From assembly GCA_029945945.1 (NCBI GenBank), contig JAQSDM010000004.1, positions 220,420-284,419 of the forward strand: DNA of 64,000 nucleotides. Direction: 5' to 3'. The notes under the pieces are model-generated. The model had not been told where the DNA came from, did not search any database, and saw only the letters and a program-made list of their open reading frames with translations. The stretch comes from Algoriphagus sp. (lineage in GTDB: Bacteria; Bacteroidota; Bacteroidia; Cytophagales; Cyclobacteriaceae). Positions 25,714 through 34,954 of the stretch are shown one piece after another. The stretch's first letter is position 1; each line of letters starts with the position of its first letter. The position numbers and the translations under genes are program-made.

Positions 25714-26853
25714 CTAAACAGAGACTTTTTCTCCATGAATCGACCTTACGATCCCTTCAAAAATCTTCACCCCGGTTTCAATTAATTCATCCGGGAAATC
25801 ATACGTCGCTTCATGCAGCTGAGGGCAATTTTTCCCCGCACCCAATCCAAACAGAAACGCAGGACAAACCTGAGAAAACACCCCAAAATCCTCAGACCAG
25901 CGAAAGGGCTCCGGCTTCAATACCGAGTTCAGCCCGAGTCGATTCACAACTGTTTCTGCCGTTTTATACAAGTCAGGGTTATTTTTGGAAACAGCAAAAC
26001 TCTGCTCAAAACTGAATTCGACTTTTAATCCATGTTCTTTGGCTTGGTCCGTTGCTGCTTGCTTAGCCAGATCAACCAACTGCTCCAGTTCTTGTTGATT
26101 AAATGCCCGCAGGGTTGCACTCAGGCTTCCTTCTCCCGCACTTGTTCCGAAAGCTTTGCTTCCCAATTCCGCATGGACTATTGTCACCAGGCTAAAGCCT
26201 TCGAGTTTATCGGGCAAAGCAGGAAGAGTTTGGATCAGCTTGGCAAGAGCCTGAGCAGGATTGATTCCATCTTCAGGATGTGCGGCATGAGAAGTTTTTC
26301 CGCTAAGGGAAATCGTCATTCCCGTACTGCCGGCTGCAAATGGGCCGGATCTCAGCACCACTTGATGGAGGGGAAAGCCGGGGAGATTATGCAGGGCAAA
26401 AGCCTGGTCAGGACGGATCTGCCCAAATCGGGGATCTTCCAAAACAGCCTTGGCCCCCTGACCGGTTTCCTCAGCAGGCTGGAAAAGCAGGACGACCTCT
26501 CCATTTTCGGGTCTTTGCTCCGCGAGCCGTTCACCTAATCCGCAAAGAATGGCCATGTGTCCATCGTGTCCGCAGAGATGGCCTTTTCCCGGGTTCAGAC
26601 TTAGGTGTTCTTTTTCTCCCAGTTCTGTAATTGGAAGAGCATCCAGTTCACAGCGGTAAAGCGTTCGGATGCCGGGATTTTCTCCTTTGAAAACAAAGGC
26701 TAATCCATGACCACCCAGATTCATGATGGTTTGATCTGGTTTCAACAGATCAAAAAAATTCAGAATCCTTTTCGCAGTGGAGGTTTCTTCTCCAGCGATT
26801 TCTGGATTTTGGTGAAGCGCTCTTCTGAGTTGGATGAGGGGATCGACTGGCAT
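25714..26853 (-). CDS. M20 family amidohydrolase (hippurate/N-acyl-amino-acid hydrolase type)
   Basis: 379 residues, the usual length of M20D amidohydrolases. The metal-binding motif GHLCGHDGHMAIL (~90-102), the catalytic acid segment FQPAEETGQGAK (~130-141), the AFALHNLPG motif (~160) and the lid sequence TSHAAHPEDGINP (~190) are present. The C-terminal LFGLGAGKNCPQLHEATYDFPDELI supplies the last ligand histidine. These enzymes cleave N-acyl or amide bonds of amino acids. It is transcribed on its own, away from the small gene at 26995. Confidence 0.9.
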   Translation of the reverse strand: MPVDPLIQLRRALHQNPEIAGEETSTAKRILNFFDLLKPDQTIMNLGGHGLAFVFKGENPGIRTLYRCELDALPITELGEKEHLSLNPGKGHLCGHDGHMAILCGLGERLAEQRPENGEVVLLFQPAEETGQGAKAVLEDPRFGQIRPDQAFALHNLPGFPLHQVVLRSGPFAAGSTGMTISLSGKTSHAAHPEDGINPAQALAKLIQTLPALPDKLEGFSLVTIVHAELGSKAFGTSAGEGSLSATLRAFNQQELEQLVDLAKQAATDQAKEHGLKVEFSFEQSFAVSKNNPDLYKTAETVVNRLGLNSVLKPEPFRWSEDFGVFSQVCPAFLFGLGAGKNCPQLHEATYDFPDELIETGVKIFEGIVRSIHGEKVSV

Positions 26854-26994
26854 TTTTGAAAATATTTTTTGGAAGGTAAGTTACTCGCGATCAACAGGAA
26901 TCATTTTTGTTAGAATAAATCAGGTTTTGAATCAGAACTTTTCCTGATTCTTGACTATTTTAACCCTACACTTCAACCCTAAAACCACACTTTT

Positions 26995-27171
26995 ATGACA
27001 GAACAACAGATCAACGCCATTCAGGAGGCAATTAACTCTTTGAAGTCAACACTCACAGGAAACATGTTTTCAGATATGGAGACTCGGGATCAGATTCATA
27101 ATTTGGAAATGCAACTGAAAGGTGTGAAACCAATGGATTCACACTTCGACTGCATCGGTTGCGGAAGTTAA
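26995..27171 (+). CDS. Small hypothetical protein ending in a CxxC motif
   Basis: 58 residues from ATG 26995, below the usual length cut-off. It opens TEQQINAIQEAINSLKSTL (amphipathic helix), has a second helix around MFSDMETRDQIHNLEMQL, and ends HFDCIGCGS with a terminal CxxC that could bind metal. Start and stop fit tightly between the amidohydrolase and the pseudouridine synthase (start 13 bp downstream), suggesting co-transcription with rluE. No family was recognised. Confidence 0.6.
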   Translation: MTEQQINAIQEAINSLKSTLTGNMFSDMETRDQIHNLEMQLKGVKPMDSHFDCIGCGS

Positions 27172-27183
27172 GCTTCACAGCAC

Positions 27184-27819
27184 GTGCCAAGTTATTTCAT
27201 CACGTATAAGCCCTTTGGGGTTTTGACACAATTCTCAGGAGAGGGGCCCACTTTGGCCTCTCTTGCTGCTTTTCCGAAGGACGTTTATCCGGTCGGGAGA
27301 CTGGATAAAGACAGCGAAGGCATGCTGCTCATCACTGACGATAAAATGCTCAATCATCATATGCTGAATCCTCGCTTTGGCCACCAACGCACCTATCTGG
27401 CGCAGGTGGAGGGAATACCAACTGAGGAGGCTTTGGCGCAATTGAGGAAAGGAGTCACGATTACGATTGACGGAAAAGACTATATGACCAAGCAGGCACT
27501 GGCCAAACTATTGCCGGAGGCGCCGGTTTTGCCGGAGAGAAATCCACCGATTCGTTACCGAGCTTCCATCCCGGATTCGTGGATTGAGCTTACGCTGATA
27601 GAAGGGAAAAATAGACAGGTTCGCAAAATGACCGCAGCGGTTGGGTTTCCCACGCTTCGTTTGGTACGTTGGTCGATGGAAAAAATCAACATCGCCGGAT
27701 TTGAGTCGGGAGAGGTGAGGGAGATGGATCAAAAATCAGTTTATCACCAACTAGGGCTGACCGGCTTCGCAAAAACAGGAGTGACATCTACAGGAAGAAA
27801 TAAGCCGGGCAGGTCTTAA
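27184..27819 (+). CDS. rluE: Ribosomal large-subunit pseudouridine synthase, RluE/RsuA family
   Basis: 211 residues from a GTG; no ATG lies near. The catalytic motif [16 protein letters not shown] (~38-53) contains the essential aspartate. [22 protein letters not shown] near the end matches the C-terminal part of RluE-type enzymes. No S4 domain is present, as expected for RluE. It should isomerise a uridine of 23S rRNA (position 2457 in E. coli). The C-terminus extends into a short basic tail. Confidence 0.87.
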   Translation: MPSYFITYKPFGVLTQFSGEGPTLASLAAFPKDVYPVGRLDKDSEGMLLITDDKMLNHHMLNPRFGHQRTYLAQVEGIPTEEALAQLRKGVTITIDGKDYMTKQALAKLLPEAPVLPERNPPIRYRASIPDSWIELTLIEGKNRQVRKMTAAVGFPTLRLVRWSMEKINIAGFESGEVREMDQKSVYHQLGLTGFAKTGVTSTGRNKPGRS

Positions 27820-27936
27820 AAATTCCTAAAATCCCATTCGCCATGAGGCTTTGCCGCTTCAAAGATTTAAGATTGTCCTTTGGGACAAATTCGAGTATTT
27901 TAGTCCCCTCGTTCAGCATTAAACATTACAGATTCC

Positions 27937-28908
27937 ATGCATCAGGAAAAAATAGCAGAAGTAATTCAGGAAGTAAAAAAAGTAGTAGTAGGTCAGGACC
28001 GAATGGTTACGCGATTGCTGATTGGACTTTTTACGAATGGACACATTTTGCTGGAAGGTGTGCCGGGCCTCGCAAAGACACTTACGGTAAATACATTGGC
28101 TAAAGTCCTTCATCTGGATTTTAACAGAATTCAATTTACCCCGGACTTGTTGCCCTCCGATTTGATCGGAACGATGATCTACAATCAGATGAATGGGAAT
28201 TTTGAGGTAAAGAAAGGACCGATTTTTTCAAACATCATTCTTGCCGATGAAGTGAACCGCTCTCCTGCCAAGGTGCAGTCAGCTTTGCTGGAAGCGATGC
28301 AGGAGAAGCAGGTGACCATTGGAGAGACCACTTATATGCTGGACAAGCCTTTTTTGGTTTTGGCCACTCAGAACCCGGTTGATCAGGAAGGAACGTATCC
28401 TTTGCCAGAAGCACAGGTGGATAGATTCATGATGAAAGTCCACATCGACTATCCGAGCAAAGCAGATGAAATGACTGTAATGCGCCGGATGGCGAACATG
28501 CAGTTTACTTCTGATGTAAGAGCGATTCTGACGAAGCAGGATATTTTTGACATTAAAAATGAGATCAATTCAGTGAAAATCGCTGAGCCTTTGGAGCATT
28601 ACATCATTGAACTTGTATTCGCTACCCGATTCCCTGCCGAATACGGACTGAAGAATGAAGCGAAGTACATTCAGTTTGGTGTATCTCCAAGAGCAAGTAT
28701 CAATTTAAACCTGGCAGCAAAAGCAATTGCGTATCTGGATGGCCGTGATTATGTATTGCCGGAAGACATCAAGGAAATAGCCGAAGATGTGCTCAATCAC
28801 CGGATAATCCTGAATTATGAGGCAGAAGCCGATGGAATCAACACCCGAAACCTTGTAAAAATCTTGTTAGAAAAAGTGCCGATAAACAAATCGGTAACAT
28901 TGAAATAA
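27937..28908 (+). CDS. MoxR family AAA+ ATPase
   Basis: 323 residues, complete. Walker A LEGVPGLAKT (~35-44), Walker B ILADEVNRSP (~102-111), sensor 1 LATQNPVDQEGTYPLPEAQ (~145-163) and sensor 2 region GVSPRASINL (~248) are all clear, the AAA_3 plus lid architecture. MoxR ATPases act as chaperones for metal-enzyme or von-Willebrand-domain partners. In Bacteroidota they normally head a BatA-D/DUF58 operon, but here a terminator follows at once and no partner gene is present. Confidence 0.92.
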   Translation: MHQEKIAEVIQEVKKVVVGQDRMVTRLLIGLFTNGHILLEGVPGLAKTLTVNTLAKVLHLDFNRIQFTPDLLPSDLIGTMIYNQMNGNFEVKKGPIFSNIILADEVNRSPAKVQSALLEAMQEKQVTIGETTYMLDKPFLVLATQNPVDQEGTYPLPEAQVDRFMMKVHIDYPSKADEMTVMRRMANMQFTSDVRAILTKQDIFDIKNEINSVKIAEPLEHYIIELVFATRFPAEYGLKNEAKYIQFGVSPRASINLNLAAKAIAYLDGRDYVLPEDIKEIAEDVLNHRIILNYEAEADGINTRNLVKILLEKVPINKSVTLK

Positions 28909-28924
28909 CATTGAAACCGTGTTT

Positions 28925-28958
28925 AAAAGGCCTTCCGACAAGAAGGCCTTTTTTTTTG
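28925..28958 (+). terminator. Terminator after moxR
   Basis: AAAAGGCCTT (28925-28934) / AAGGCCTTTT (28943-28952) with a long T run. Confidence 0.88.
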
Positions 28959-29091
28959 CCCTTTTTGTTAATTCAATATTAAATACTGTCTTCAATGTTA
29001 AAAAAAGCATAATTCAAATAATTCACTTGCCGGATATAATTGACCCAATTTTGTATTGTCAAAAAAGCAAAACCAACTTTCAATAATACAA

Positions 29092-30324
29092 ATGAAAAAT
29101 TTTAAATCATTTAGCACTTTGATTTTAGCAGTTGTGATAGGATTCACAAGCTGTATCGAAGGAAATGAAAAGCCGGTTATCGATGATACTCCCGGAGCAA
29201 GCGATGTTAAAATTACAGGAAACATTACTTCAAGTCAAACCTGGACTACTGGAAAAACTTACGTGCTTTCAGGAAGAATCGCAGTAACTGCAGGAAACAC
29301 CCTGACAATTCAGCCGGGTGTAATTGTAAAAGGTGAAGTTGGTACCGGAGCAAATGCTTCAGCTTTGGTGATTGCCAGAGGAGCAAAAATCAACGCAGTA
29401 GGAACAGCAACAAGTCCGATCATTTTCACTACCACGGCTGACGAAATCAAACCAGGCCAAATCGCATCTCCAAATTTAGATGCTGACTTGACAGGGCTTT
29501 GGGGTGGTGTACTTGTTTTAGGTAAAGCAAAAGGATCATTCGGCGGTGATGTAACTGAAGTTCAAATCGAAGGAATCCCTGCTTCAGATATCAATGGTCT
29601 TTACGGAGGTTCTGATGATGCTGATAATTCAGGAGTGATCAAATACATCTCAATAAGACATGGTGGTGCAAACATCGGAGAAGGAAACGAAATCAATGGT
29701 CTTACACTTGGAGGAGTTGGTTCAGGTACAGTCATCGAAAACGTAGAAGTAATCGGAAACCAGGATGATGGAATCGAATGGTTTGGCGGAAAAGTTTCTG
29801 TTAAGAATGCAATCGTATGGAATGTAGGAGATGACGGTCTGGATACAGATCAGGCATGGTCAGGTATTTTGGACAACTTCATCGTGATTTCCGGTTCTGA
29901 GACAGACCACGCGTTGGAAATCGACGGACCTGAAGGTTCATTCAGTGCAGCCCATACCCTAAAAAATGGTTCTATCAAAGGAAATAACATTGCTGAGTTC
30001 GGTGATTTCAGAGACGGTGCTAAAGGTACTTTTGAAAACCTTTACTTCTTCGGATTCGCAGATCCTGCAACTACAACAGGAAGAGGTGATCTTTCTCTTA
30101 GCGGTGACAAAACCTTGGCAACTTTTGCTGCAGGCACGCTCAAATTCACAAAACTGGAAGCAACTCTTGCGACCGGAGTAACTCTAAAAACTGTATTCAA
30201 AAACGGAACTGACGCTTCTGCAACAGAGGTAGCTGCAAAAGCAAACACTGTGGGAGCAACAAAGTCTGCATTCACCGGCTGGACTTGGGTTGACGTAGCA
30301 GGTCAATTAGCTGATTTCAAATAA
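29092..30324 (+). CDS. Right-handed beta-helix-like surface lipoprotein, partner of TonB receptor
   Basis: ATG 29092 gives 410 residues with lipoprotein signal AVVIGFTSC. The domain begins ITGNITSSQTWTTGKTYVLSGRIAVTAGNTLTIQPG and runs through repetitive short strands: SGVIKYISIRHGGANIGEGNEIN, GGVGSGTVIENVEVIGNQDDGIEWFGG, VGDDGLDTDQAWSG. These fit a right-handed parallel beta-helix. I know this protein type as a frequent neighbour of TonB-dependent receptors in aquatic Bacteroidota; its ligand is unknown. The receptor gene follows 89 bp downstream behind a hairpin. Confidence 0.75.
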   Translation: MKNFKSFSTLILAVVIGFTSCIEGNEKPVIDDTPGASDVKITGNITSSQTWTTGKTYVLSGRIAVTAGNTLTIQPGVIVKGEVGTGANASALVIARGAKINAVGTATSPIIFTTTADEIKPGQIASPNLDADLTGLWGGVLVLGKAKGSFGGDVTEVQIEGIPASDINGLYGGSDDADNSGVIKYISIRHGGANIGEGNEINGLTLGGVGSGTVIENVEVIGNQDDGIEWFGGKVSVKNAIVWNVGDDGLDTDQAWSGILDNFIVISGSETDHALEIDGPEGSFSAAHTLKNGSIKGNNIAEFGDFRDGAKGTFENLYFFGFADPATTTGRGDLSLSGDKTLATFAAGTLKFTKLEATLATGVTLKTVFKNGTDASATEVAAKANTVGATKSAFTGWTWVDVAGQLADFK

Positions 30325-30348
30325 TATTAATAATAAAGGATTCGAGAT

Positions 30349-30388
30349 GGAAAGGAAGGACTTGCAAGGTTACTTCCTTTCCCTTTTG
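30349..30388 (+). terminator. Intergenic hairpin between lipoprotein and TonB receptor genes
   Basis: GGAAAGGAAG (30349-30358) pairs perfectly with CTTCCTTTCC (30373-30382), followed by a short CTTTTG. The U tract is weak, so it may act as a partial terminator or mRNA stabiliser that lets more lipoprotein than receptor be made. Confidence 0.5.
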
Positions 30389-30413
30389 AATTAAGTGAAA
30401 ATCAATTTGCTGT

Positions 30414-33317
30414 ATGAAAAATAAATCATCCAAACTGTTCCTTAAGCGAACGTTAATTCTCCTTCTGCTTGTCATAGCGCAGTTTATTGCAGGCTTTGCT
30501 TTTGCTCAGACAGGTACCATCAGAGGTGCTGTCTATGAGCAATCAACCGGCGAACCTCTATTCGGAGTTTCGGTTTTGGTTAAAGAAACTTCTACCGGAG
30601 CAATAACTGATTTCGACGGAAAGTTCGAAATCCAGGTCGCCCCGGGAACTTACTCACTTCAAATTTCCTACATGTCCTATTCAACAGTGGATGTGACCAG
30701 CGTGGAAGTGAAAGAAGGAGCTGTATTTGTAGTCAATGACGTTTTGATGCTTGAGGAAGCTTCCGAACTGGAGACAGTGACGGTTTCTGCAGGAGCTATC
30801 AGAACTACAGAAAACGCCCTTATGTCAGTAAAGAGAAATGCAGCCAACTTAATGGACGGTATTTCTGCAAGTACCTTCAGACAAATCGGAGACGGTGATG
30901 CAGCTTCTGCTGTGAAGCGTGTAACCGGCGTATCCATTGAAGGTGGAAAATATGTTTATGTGCGTGGTCTAGGAGATCGCTACACGAAGACTGTTCTGAA
31001 CGGAATGGACATTCCCGGTCTTGATCCGGATCGAAACACGATCCAAATGGACATTTTCCCAACTAACGTAATTGACAATATTATTGTCTCTAAATCCTTT
31101 ACTGCTGAGCTTCCTGCTGATTTCACAGGTGGTGTGGTTGATATCGAGACAAAAGACTTTCCTGAGGAAAAATCTGCTAAACTGAGCATCTCAGGAGGTA
31201 TCAATCCTTCCATGCACTTCAATAGCAACTACCTGACTTACGATGGTGGTCAAACTGATTGGTTGGGTTTTGACGATGGAACAAGAGCAATTCCTACAGG
31301 AGGAAGCACGGACATTCCTCAGTATGGTGATGTAGTAGGCAATCCTAACAGCCCAGCGGGTTTGGAGTATCAGGAAATTTTGGGTGGCTTCAACAAAACA
31401 CTCGGCGGATACAGAAACAACAGTTTGATGGATTTTGGATTAGGCTTTTCCCTGGGAAATCAGATTGCAAGATCAAAAGTGACTTGGGGATACAACGTGG
31501 CTGTGACGTATAAAAACGAAACTGAATTTTACGAAGATGCTGAGTTCAGTCTTTATGCTAAGCCAAGAGAGTCGACTGAAACTGAGTTGGAGCCTTTGGA
31601 AAGACAAGTGGGTGACTACGGTGTGAATAACGTGATGCTTGGCGGATTAGCTGGTATTGCGATGAAAACTGATAAATCAAAGTTCAAGATCAATTTCATC
31701 CACCTTCAGAATGGTGAATCAAAAGCAGGTGAATTTGACTTTGTAAACACCAACCTGGGAGCAAACTTTGCTGCGAAGCAGTACAATCTCGAGTACAGCC
31801 AAAGAGCTTTAACAAGCGTTTTGATCGGAGGATCACATTTTCTGAATGGCAGAGATTGGGAAATCAACTGGAAGATTGCTCCGACTCGCTCCACGATCGA
31901 AGATCCGGATGTGAGATTCACAAGATTCCGTGTTCCTGAAAATACAATTTCTACAGAAGTAGGTCTTCCTGCTCGTATCTGGAGAAATCTTGAAGAAAAT
32001 AACGTTGTCGGTAAACTTGATTTAACGAGACAGCTGTCTCTATTCGACAGAGATGCCAAGTTGAAGTTTGGTTCAAGCTATGCGTTCAAAAACCGTGATT
32101 TCACAATCCAGAGTTTCCAGTTCGCAACAGGTAATACTGAGTTGAACGGTGATCCAAATGCGATCCTGAATGAGGAGAATTTGTTCTCAGCAACAAATAG
32201 AAATGGTGTACGATACAATGCAGACTTCCTTCCCATCAACCCGAATGAATATCAGTCTATCGTGACCAATATCGGTGGCTATACTTCATTGGAGGCAAAT
32301 CCTGCAAACAACCTGAAAGCTATCCTGGGATTAAGAGTTGAGAAATTCAACCAGTATTATACCGGTACAAACCAGACAGGAACGATCGTCTATGATTTAG
32401 TTGAGATGCTGGATGATTTGGATTTCTTCCCTACTGTAAATTTGATTTATAATCTGAAAGAGAATCAAAACCTTAGATTCTCTGCGTCAAGAACTACAGC
32501 AAGACCTTCTTTCAAAGAACTTTCTTATGCCGAAATCTTGGATCCTATCACTGGCCGTACGTTCATCGGAGGTCTTTACAGAGAAACAACTAACGGTGGT
32601 ACCGAAGTACTTTGGGATGGAAATCTTACTTCTACCCGCATCAATAACTATGACTTGAGATGGGAAGCATTTCAGGACAAAGGCCAGATGCTTTCTGTAA
32701 GTGCATTCTACAAAACATTTGAAAGACCTATCGAGATCGTGCAGTTCCTTTCAGATCCGGGATCTTTCCAGCCAAGAAACGTAGGTGATGGAACAGTGGC
32801 AGGTTTGGAGTTTGAGTTCAGAAAGTCTTTGTCCATGATTGCTCCTGCCTTGAAGAACTTCAGCTGGAACACCAACGTGACTGTGACTGAGTCTCAAATC
32901 AAAATGTCTGCCTCTGAGTTTCAATCCAGAAGCCTTACCGCAAGAGAAGGTGAAACTGTGAAAAATACTCGTGATATGGCTGGTCAGGCACCTTACATTA
33001 TCAACACAGGTTTGGCATTCCAGAATTATGCTACCGGTTGGGAAGCAGGAATTTTCTACAATGTTCAGGGTCCAACTCTTAACTATGTCGGTTTCGGAAA
33101 CAGAACAGATACGTACTCGGTGCCTTTCAATTCTTTGAATCTTAACTTAAATAAGACTTTTGGAGCTGACGAGCGAGTACAGGCAGGTTTCGGAGTTGAG
33201 AATTTGCTGAATGAGAAAAGGGAGTTTGTCTTCCAATCTTATGAGGCTCAGGATCAGATTTTCTCCAGCATTGCGCCTGGTGTGAAGGTCAAATTTAGCT
33301 TTGCATATTCTTTCTAA
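30414..33317 (+). CDS. TonB-dependent receptor with CarboxypepD-regulatory-like domain
   Basis: 967 residues. Signal peptide to AFA (~31), regulatory-like beta domain (TIRGAVYEQSTGEPLFGVSV, ~35-115), TonB-box/plug (ETVTVSAGAIRTTENALMSVKR, GVSIEGGKYVYVRGLGDRYTK, ~120-260) and a barrel with repeated aromatic-rich strands and KVKFSFAYSF at the end. It is not SusC type: the family signature is absent and the plug resembles Oar/FecA-like receptors of Bacteroidota. It imports an unknown substrate together with the lipoprotein upstream. Confidence 0.92.
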   Translation: MKNKSSKLFLKRTLILLLLVIAQFIAGFAFAQTGTIRGAVYEQSTGEPLFGVSVLVKETSTGAITDFDGKFEIQVAPGTYSLQISYMSYSTVDVTSVEVKEGAVFVVNDVLMLEEASELETVTVSAGAIRTTENALMSVKRNAANLMDGISASTFRQIGDGDAASAVKRVTGVSIEGGKYVYVRGLGDRYTKTVLNGMDIPGLDPDRNTIQMDIFPTNVIDNIIVSKSFTAELPADFTGGVVDIETKDFPEEKSAKLSISGGINPSMHFNSNYLTYDGGQTDWLGFDDGTRAIPTGGSTDIPQYGDVVGNPNSPAGLEYQEILGGFNKTLGGYRNNSLMDFGLGFSLGNQIARSKVTWGYNVAVTYKNETEFYEDAEFSLYAKPRESTETELEPLERQVGDYGVNNVMLGGLAGIAMKTDKSKFKINFIHLQNGESKAGEFDFVNTNLGANFAAKQYNLEYSQRALTSVLIGGSHFLNGRDWEINWKIAPTRSTIEDPDVRFTRFRVPENTISTEVGLPARIWRNLEENNVVGKLDLTRQLSLFDRDAKLKFGSSYAFKNRDFTIQSFQFATGNTELNGDPNAILNEENLFSATNRNGVRYNADFLPINPNEYQSIVTNIGGYTSLEANPANNLKAILGLRVEKFNQYYTGTNQTGTIVYDLVEMLDDLDFFPTVNLIYNLKENQNLRFSASRTTARPSFKELSYAEILDPITGRTFIGGLYRETTNGGTEVLWDGNLTSTRINNYDLRWEAFQDKGQMLSVSAFYKTFERPIEIVQFLSDPGSFQPRNVGDGTVAGLEFEFRKSLSMIAPALKNFSWNTNVTVTESQIKMSASEFQSRSLTAREGETVKNTRDMAGQAPYIINTGLAFQNYATGWEAGIFYNVQGPTLNYVGFGNRTDTYSVPFNSLNLNLNKTFGADERVQAGFGVENLLNEKREFVFQSYEAQDQIFSSIAPGVKVKFSFAYSF

Positions 33318-33339
33318 GGTATTTATATAGCTAGTAAAG

Positions 33340-33366
33340 AGGCTCCCATTTGGGAGCCTTTTTTGT
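33340..33366 (+). terminator. Terminator after TonB receptor gene
   Basis: AGGCTCCC (33340-33347) / GGGAGCCT (33352-33359) followed by Ts. Confidence 0.87.
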
Positions 33367-33428
33367 TTTTTGTTTCAATTTGGACTTCGAAAAAACTTAC
33401 TTTAGGATTCTAAAAAATAAACTCCAAA

Positions 33429-33989
33429 ATGAAACTTACCCTGACTCTGATTTTTTATCTGATTTTAATGAAGGGGTTTTCCCAGGAAAAATCCCCTTCT
33501 GCAAAGTTTTGGGAAACGCTCTCGGCTCATTGCGGCAAAGCCTACGAAGGGAAATTAGTCACCCCGGAAAGTGACCCAAGGTTTGCTGGAAAATTGGTGA
33601 TGCATGTCAGAAGTTGCGAAGACGGAACCCTGAGAATTCCTTTTTTTGTGGGAGATGATCGATCCAGAACCTGGGTTTTAACGATGGAAAATGACCTGAT
33701 CCAACTTAAGCACGATCATCGTCATGCTGATGGGTCGGAAGATAAGGTGACCCAATATGGAGGCATGGCTACCAATACAGGTTCTGCTTCGACTCAGTTT
33801 TTCCCTGCCGATCAATTTACTGTTGACTTGCTTCCTGCAGCTGTGGGAAATGTTTGGTGGATTACGGTAGACGAAACTTCATTCACGTATAATCTTCGAA
33901 GACTAGGTGCAGACACTCATTTTTCAGTCAGGTTTGACTTGACCAAACCGATCGAAACTCCCGCTGCACCTTGGGGCTGGAAGGATTAA
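33429..33989 (+). CDS. Secreted protein of unknown function
   Basis: 186 residues, signal peptide MKLTLTLIFYLILMKGFS. The mature part starts with FWETLSAHCGKAYEGKLV, has SCEDGTLRIPFFVGDDRSRTW and KHDHRHADGSEDKVTQYGG, and looks like a single globular beta-rich domain with two cysteines (SAHCGK and RSCEDG). I have seen the same pattern as a conserved hypothetical secreted protein across several phyla; no function is known. It is followed by the DinB-like gene after 15 bp, so both are probably co-transcribed. Confidence 0.7.
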   Translation: MKLTLTLIFYLILMKGFSQEKSPSAKFWETLSAHCGKAYEGKLVTPESDPRFAGKLVMHVRSCEDGTLRIPFFVGDDRSRTWVLTMENDLIQLKHDHRHADGSEDKVTQYGGMATNTGSASTQFFPADQFTVDLLPAAVGNVWWITVDETSFTYNLRRLGADTHFSVRFDLTKPIETPAAPWGWKD

Positions 33990-34004
33990 CCTAACTTGTT
34001 TTCT

Positions 34005-34445
34005 ATGAACGTTTCACTGATGGCGCTTTGGAAAGAAGGCCGAACCCGATTTACCAAGCTGCTCGATGCAGCGCAAGAATCCGATCTTCCCAAAAGAAAT
34101 GGAGACAGTCCCAACTCCGTCGGCTTTCTGATCCGACATATTGCTGAGGTGGAGTTATTGTTTGCCAAAAATGTTTTTGGCCTTTCTGAAGTAAAAATCG
34201 TCGCCAAGACGCTCATTGCAGGAAAAGACACCGGCGAATGGACCAATCTTGACGAACTCAAAGAAATCTCAAACTATGCTTCTGAGATGCTTGGAAAAGC
34301 AATTTTGGCTCAGGAAAACTGGGACGAAATCATCGAAACCAAAGAGTTTGGAAAGAAGACAAGAGCAGAAGCGTTGGGCAGAATCACTACCCACACCGCT
34401 TATCACGCTGGTCAGCTTGCCATTATTTTGAAATACGGAAGTTGA
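34005..34445 (+). CDS. DinB family protein (putative metal-dependent)
   Basis: 146 residues from ATG 34005; an upstream TTG is less likely. A four-helix DinB/YfiT fold is suggested by FLIRHIAEVELLFAKNVFGL (~44-63) and ITTHTAYHAGQLAIILKYGS at the C-terminus. The latter carries the HxxHxGQ-style histidines which, with RHI, form the family's metal site. Related enzymes use bacillithiol or mycothiol for detoxification; the role here is not known. Confidence 0.83.
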   Translation: MNVSLMALWKEGRTRFTKLLDAAQESDLPKRNGDSPNSVGFLIRHIAEVELLFAKNVFGLSEVKIVAKTLIAGKDTGEWTNLDELKEISNYASEMLGKAILAQENWDEIIETKEFGKKTRAEALGRITTHTAYHAGQLAIILKYGS

Positions 34446-34465
34446 GTCCGGATGTAAAACTCATT

Positions 34466-34954
34466 TTAGGTTAGCCTTCGGATGATTGCTTCCGCTTTTG
34501 GGAAAAGTGGCAGAAGATCTTTTGTCTCAAACAATTCAAAATCCCGGAAATCAAATCCGGGAGCTACCACACAGGAAACCAGACTATAACTTTCAGGTTG
34601 GTCTACAGTGCTTCCAAAAATTGTATTTGCCTTGACCAGTTGTTGAGGAAGGCAACCGGACCCTGAGGAAGAAAGGCCAAGTGAAAGGCTTCCATATCCG
34701 GTTTCCCCCAGCGTATGTACCGTCAAAGGACTTCCCTCATGGAAAAACCAAAGCTCATCGCTTTTGATGCGATGGAATCTGGATACATTTTCTGATGTCA
34801 GCAGAAAAAGGATGGAAGTGAAGAGATTTCGTTCCCCCTGTACAGTTTCTATACTTTCCACTGAGCGAAAGGTTTCTTTGTAGAAACCTCCTTCCGGATG
34901 GGGAAGAAGGTTCAGGCTTTTCACCAAAAAATCAATTCTACTCTGAGATTCCAT
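34466..34954 (-). CDS. Cupin domain protein, DUF985/Cupin_5 family
   Basis: 162 residues. LNLLPHPEGGFYKETFRS near the N-terminus and the middle FHRIKSDELWFFHEGSPLTVH, then SLVSCVVAPGFDFRDFELF, form the Cupin_5 pattern of a single-domain double-stranded beta-helix with likely metal or sugar ligand. The start codon overlaps the wecB stop by one base (TAATG), so the two are translationally coupled. A link to nucleotide-sugar metabolism is an inference from that coupling. Confidence 0.85.
   Translation of the reverse strand: MESQSRIDFLVKSLNLLPHPEGGFYKETFRSVESIETVQGERNLFTSILFLLTSENVSRFHRIKSDELWFFHEGSPLTVHTLGETGYGSLSLGLSSSGSGCLPQQLVKANTIFGSTVDQPESYSLVSCVVAPGFDFRDFELFETKDLLPLFPKAEAIIRRLT

Noticed and set aside
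25476..26015. 179-residue plus-strand ORF
   Set aside because: It crosses the CACGGAG repeats and then runs antisense to the well-supported M20 amidohydrolase.
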